This document shows positions 59,700 to 64,000 of a stretch of 64,000 bases of DNA, piece by piece. The stretch is taken from assembly GCA_019925105.1 (NCBI GenBank), contig JAHGAU010000010.1:1-64000 (forward strand), in the 5' to 3' direction. The translations under genes and the position numbers were made by a program. The notes under the pieces were generated by a model that had not been told where the DNA came from, did no database searches, and saw only the letters and a program-made list of their open reading frames with translations. The first letter of the stretch is position 1. Each line of letters begins with the position of its first letter. The DNA comes from Niebla homalea. Its lineage: Eukaryota; Ascomycota; Lecanoromycetes; Lecanorales; Ramalinaceae.

Positions 59700-60455
59700 A
59701 CCAAAACCAGTTCACGCCCCTTTTGCTGTTGGCAGGGTTTGTCCCCCTTGGCCTTGCTCGACAGGTCGCTTTCGATGATGATGTAAGTAGCGCTTCATCA
59801 AGCACGTATCATATCGGCCACTGATAGTTCTCTCAGTTACCAGTATAATGACATAAGGCCGTCCCCGAAGAAGGTCGCTTCAACCCCATCGGCGACTACC
59901 ACGGGAAGTTGTACCAAGATGTCTTTGCCCAGTAGCCTGGCGTCCCGGGCGTCATCACTGCGAACAGAGTGGCCCGGCAAAGCCCGCCCAACCAAGCGCT
60001 GGCGGGGACTTCTACAACCCAATCTCGGCCATCACGACGGCCAAGGGAACCAAATCGTTCACCCTGAGCAGCTTCTACTATGGTTGCGCCATCAAGGCTG
60101 AGCAGGCCGCCGCGAACGACGCGGCACCTTGCAACATCACGGTATAGTAGCACGAGCAGCACGGCGAAGCCGGTCGTTAAGCAGGTGTTTGATTTTCAAC
60201 CGGTCAGTCTGTTCCCCTCTCTCTCTCTCTCTCATGCATTTGCTCTGACTGTCAAACCCTCCTGAGCTCATTACGAATCACGGAAGCGCATAACAGAAAG
60301 AGCTCGTCGAAGTGATGGCGGCGCCAACCTTCGGTTCACTCGATGACAAGAGCAAGAGCTTGGCCAAGATGACGCTTGTCCAGTCTTCGAAACGCCTGGA
60401 GACGGTGATGTTGCTCGACGATATCGTTGGGTCGTATCAGACCACAGGCAAATAG
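59700..60455 (+). pseudogene. Dead member of the FDxL secreted-protein family
   Basis: Exon 1 has signal-peptide-like LLLLAGFVPLGLARQVAFDD but no ATG in frame. The intron 59783-59836 is well formed. The next exon reads GRFNPIGDYHGKLYQDVFAQ with stops before and after it (near 59847 and 59935), then in another frame GDFYNPISAI, TTAKGTKSFTLSSFYYGCAI and APCNITV. A one-base shift near 60143 leads to SSTSSTAKPVVKQVFDFQP. The intron 60203-60296 joins to ELVEVMAAPTFGS and RLETVMLLDDIVGS, ending at 60455. The same blocks, in the same order, occur in the live gene at 27053-27857. Lost start, two stops and frame changes make it a pseudogene. Confidence 0.7.
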
Positions 60456-62205
60456 CCAAGTGAAGCAGGGAGCTGCACGAGATTGATGATTTGGAAGCCA
60501 TGAGTGAAGATCAAGGCTGAGATTGATTTGTGTCGTTGCAGATATCACTTGACTTGTGGTAGGCCTCGTGTGTTATCAGCTCCTCTTTGGACCAGTGAAT
60601 GGATAATTATGGCTTCATTTATAGTTCGTGAATCAATTTGCAAGGTCCTACGCTGTGTAATGCATCATGACATTGTGACATCCCACTTCCATCACTTCAC
60701 CCGTCAACCAAGACCTTCCTCCACGAATTACTCAGTGTAGCTCATGTACAAGGTGGAGTCCATTGATTATTGAACCTACATCTGAGTGCATCCTCACTGT
60801 CAGCTCGGAAGGACGAAGACGATCTCTCAGGTTGTCGAAGTCCTGCAGATCAGATCAGAAATACTCCCTGCAACACTTGAAAGTGAAGCATTACCGTCAT
60901 AGCCCAGGGACAAAGCAACACCCATCTGTGTGTACCCCAGTCGCAGCGAAATCTGAATTTTGAGTCTAATATATACACTTTGATGTCAGAAGGTGAAAGG
61001 CTTGCCGCCACGATTCGGCCTTCTACTCAGTCCACATCACAAATCTGCCCAAGCTTGTTGCCGTATCGAAAATCACATTATTTGATTGACCCATGGCGTG
61101 AAGCTACAGTATAATGCATTCACAAACTTGCTTGAATGTGAATGGATACTCCGAGGATCTTCTTGCCAGAAATTTAACCTCACGGCAGTAAATCTACTGC
61201 TAGCTTGGAAACCATAAAGACCATAACAGGAGATTTCGTGTCCTTTACGTCTACCTTAAGTGGAGTCGTCGGCAATCGCTGTATACTCACAGATCGGGGG
61301 TGTGCGATCTCACACCTTGAATATCATACACTCTGCGTCGCTTGACATTAGAGGTTAGCGTATTCAACAATTCCCGAGTGCTTGCACTTTGAATTTTGTC
61401 CTTCTTACAACAAGTATTTCACCGACTCTGGCTCATGCTCGATAAGTCTGATGCTTCATCTGGGATACCGAAGCGGAATATTAGACGGCAGTCATTCTTC
61501 AACGAGCGCACTCAAATGTTGGACATTAGTTTTGTCACGCCGCAGGAGAAGCCATGTCACATACCAATCAGTGATTGCAAAGTATTGCCCAAGCAGTGAC
61601 GTTGTGCTTGCCTTCATCACAGACCACTCAAAGAAACTCAAACCAGAGCTACCGAGGGTATCGATTAATCACTTTCCACTATCGAGCCCCCTGACGTCGT
61701 GTCAGTAATTGAAAGGAGATGATGCAGAAAATCTTGAGTGATAGCCTCAGTCTTCTTGTTTCAGGTTGTACGGCTGATAGATCTGTTATCGCACTGACGT
61801 TGAGCGCCACGAAATTGTGGCACACTCGCGATTGGCGTCAAACGTCATATTGGTGAAACTTTATATGACAGCCGCCCTTCATACAGCCTATCAAGAACGT
61901 CTTTCAGCTGTCGATTCAGATTCCAAGTTTTCGTCACCGGTTTAATTCCGAAGGGTGGCTTATTCTAATCTTCCCAGCTCGTTCCGCCGCCTGGTGAGAT
62001 CCCCTGAGATCAGCTTGCATGCTTTGTCGGGCGACGCCTATCTTTCCAGCCCCTTACCTCATACAAGATAGTGAGAAAGACTTGGACGCCGCTTCAGAGA
62101 GTGATAAATAGATAGAATCCGGGTTCTCTTCGCGTGTCTCTTAGATCCATCAATACAAGATTTCTTCACTCGAGCCTTCTTTTCTTCACTCGTTGTTCCA
62201 CCATC
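60456..62205. other. No gene recognised
   Basis: About 1.7 kb with no protein-like frame. The last part should contain the promoter of the secreted protein at 62206. Confidence 0.5.
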
Positions 62206-64000
62206 ATGTCGAATCTCTTCCTCATCATCACGCTTGCGATAGCCCTTCATATCTCATTAGTCTTCGCAAAGCAAGTTGCTCTTCGTCCTCTCCCCACACG
62301 ACTGCTGCACCCGCGGTCAATCTCTTATTTCTCAGACTTGTTCCGACCTACGAACTCGGTCAACTTTGCCTTCGTGGGCAACCCAGGTGTGTGCTTGACC
62401 ATATGTCGCGTCCAAGAGACCGTCAGCTGACTCAGGCGGACACAGTCGATACCCGGGCCCTCTTTACAACAGAGCTCACCCTACCTAACAATCAGCAGTA
62501 TGTGAACTTCGAGAAGTTCGAGGACCTGCTTCGAGAACATGACGCACCACTCTGTTCCCCATTAAGCGACGGTAACTTGACGCGATTGACCTTTAGCTTC
62601 CATCGCCAAAACTATGAGCAAGCGAAGGGACAATGGTCGGAGAAACAAGGTCTTGTCTTTATTGGAGAGGACGAGAGCTGCCATAAGGGTGACGAGGATC
62701 GCTCAGCGCACAAGTAGGCTGCAAGCTTTTCTTTTAGTGAGAATCCGGAGTCTGACCACAGCAGGGCGGTCTCGATCGATTTTGACGACGAGGACAAAGT
62801 CATCACTGTCAAAGCTCGGCAGCTGGGTGCAGAGGACGAAGAACACGGGGAGCTGACCGGCTTTCGCAAAGAGGCTTTCAAGGACCACCGTGGTATCCAT
62901 TCGTTGTCCCGACGCACAAGGAGACGGAGGAATGTGTTGTTTCCTCGAGAGACCAAGAAAGGCCAGCCAGGCACCGATGTCGGGAGCGAAGACCTAGCGG
63001 ATGACTTTGCTGATAAATTGAGAGAGTTGGTCGAGGAAGGTGTAGAGGGATGCAAAAAAGTCATTCACAAGGTCATTGATCATATCACGATGGAAGTTGC
63101 AGAAGGTTGGGAGCATCTACCAGAAGGTGACATAAAGGAGCTCGCAGAAGACCTGGCCGAAGAAGGCATATGGGTCTATCGTTGCTTCCATGGCGGTCAC
63201 AAACATTGCAAAGAAAGACTGGAAGAGTCCATCTTGGAGCATGTGGATGACGCCCTCACCCAGGAACCCGAAGTTATCTCCATACATCCTCACGATTGGG
63301 GACACCGTGCCAATCTATGGGACCCCACAAAGAGGAACACCAACATCACCGCAGCTCCCACAGACACGACCATCACATGCATCGACTGCAAATTTGAGGG
63401 TGCCCTTCAGTGGAGCTTCGACATCGGCTTCAGAAAAGACGGCGGGGAGCACTTGAAGGATCGGATTGAGAAGGCGGCTCTTACGTTCAAGGTCACGGAA
63501 ACGATTAAGGTTGCCCTGCAGCTTGAGTTTGATGTGCCCAACACCAACGTTCAGTACTCGTGCGACCTCGATCTCATCCCGGAGCCGCCGCCAGCTTTTC
63601 CCGTGTTAGATTGTTCTCTTGCTGTCGGTGTCGAGAATGAGGTCTTCAAGCCGAGCGGGGCGACCCATGATGAAAAGAAGCGGGAAAAAGCGATGTCCAA
63701 GGGTAACAGTGGAAAACAGGTACTCCAGCATCATGCCATAACCTTTTTATCTCATGCACCACTGACCTAGTCAAAGGTGAATGGTTTCGATCTGTGGCCA
63801 ATGACGTACGGGGTTTTCTATAAATTTGGCTTCATTATTAATGCTTCTGGAAATATGTGATTTCAGGAATGCTATGTTCGACTCCAACGCCTCCAGACTG
63901 AACTCTTTCAGAACACTGCCTGGATTTGAAATGGAGTTACCCGCAGGGCAGGAGTTGACTGTCGATCTTGCCGCAAAGAACGTTGTCAACAACCAATTTG
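62206..64000 (+). CDS. Large secreted protein (DUF7029/DUF7223-like), cut by the window end
   Basis: Exons 62206-62388, 62436-62713, 62765-63719 and 63771 onward, with introns of 47, 51 and 51 nt in consistent phase. The signal peptide is MSNLFLIITLAIALHISLVF. The N-terminal domain has RLTFSFHRQNYEQAKGQW and a cysteine in ESCHKGDED. A basic stretch (RRTRRRR) follows, then an acidic helical region, and then CIDCKFEGALQWSFDIGF, which opens a beta-rich domain (VTETIKVALQLEFDVPNTNV). This arrangement resembles fungal secreted proteins annotated DUF7029 plus DUF7223; that name is from memory. In exon 4 a TGA at 63858 interrupts the frame, and the family-like sequence continues one frame over (SFRTLPGFEMELPAGQ, then DLAAKNVV). 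It is therefore either frameshifted or has an unseen intron. The 3' end lies outside. Confidence 0.68.

Noticed and set aside
60215..60235. CT-dinucleotide microsatellite
   Set aside because: It lies inside a probable intron of the FDxL pseudogene and is an ordinary polypyrimidine-rich tract.

Overview
The window looks like nuclear DNA of a filamentous ascomycete (Pezizomycotina, possibly a dothideomycete; the class is inference). The reasons are genes split by 45-145 nt GT-AG introns, HET-domain genes, a ferrichrome-type peptide synthetase, many small secreted proteins, and an extremely AT-rich block at the left end of the kind left by repeat-induced point mutation (RIP). No tRNA, rRNA or CRISPR array was recognised.

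Left part (1-31 kb) is a gene graveyard with a few living genes. A RIP-like AT block (1-1440) abuts the C-terminal half of a dead highly-reducing polyketide synthase (1.6-5.0 kb). Then come an amidase with one frameshift (6.3-8.1 kb), an intact HET-domain gene (8.6-10.5 kb), relics of a short-chain dehydrogenase, a HET gene and a flavin amine oxidase (12.2-15.4 kb), a secreted protein (16.0-17.1 kb) and an intact four-exon bicupin oxalate decarboxylase (17.7-19.4 kb). About 7.5 kb follow with only a small MITE-like element and two relics of an F-box-like family. From 27 to 31.5 kb lie two secreted-protein genes, relics of an O-methyltransferase and a P450, and an intact hemerythrin-like gene.

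Centre (32-49.4 kb) is a hydroxamate siderophore locus: an L-ornithine N5-monooxygenase (SidA type, four exons), a divergent ABCB-type transporter that is broken and lacks its second ATPase domain, and a 3342-residue synthetase with order A-T-C-A-T-C-T-C-T-C. The promoter shared by the monooxygenase and the transporter holds two perfect copies of ATCWGATAA, the binding core of the iron-sensing SreA/Fep1 GATA repressors. A plausible reading is that the monooxygenase makes N5-hydroxyornithine, an acyltransferase encoded elsewhere acylates it, and the synthetase builds a ferrichrome-type peptide, while the local exporter has decayed.

Right part (49.6-64 kb) has a second HET gene with an N-myristoylation-like start, an intact SGNH/GDSL hydrolase, a frameshifted secreted protein, a small Cys-bearing secreted protein, a dead copy of a secreted family that also has a live member at 27 kb, and a large secreted protein cut by the window edge.

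Two cross-window patterns stand out. A roughly 92-bp sequence is repeated beside the PKS relic (1469-1560) and just before the synthetase start (39042-39134). Many recognisable genes carry isolated one-base frameshifts while long neighbouring genes remain fully open.
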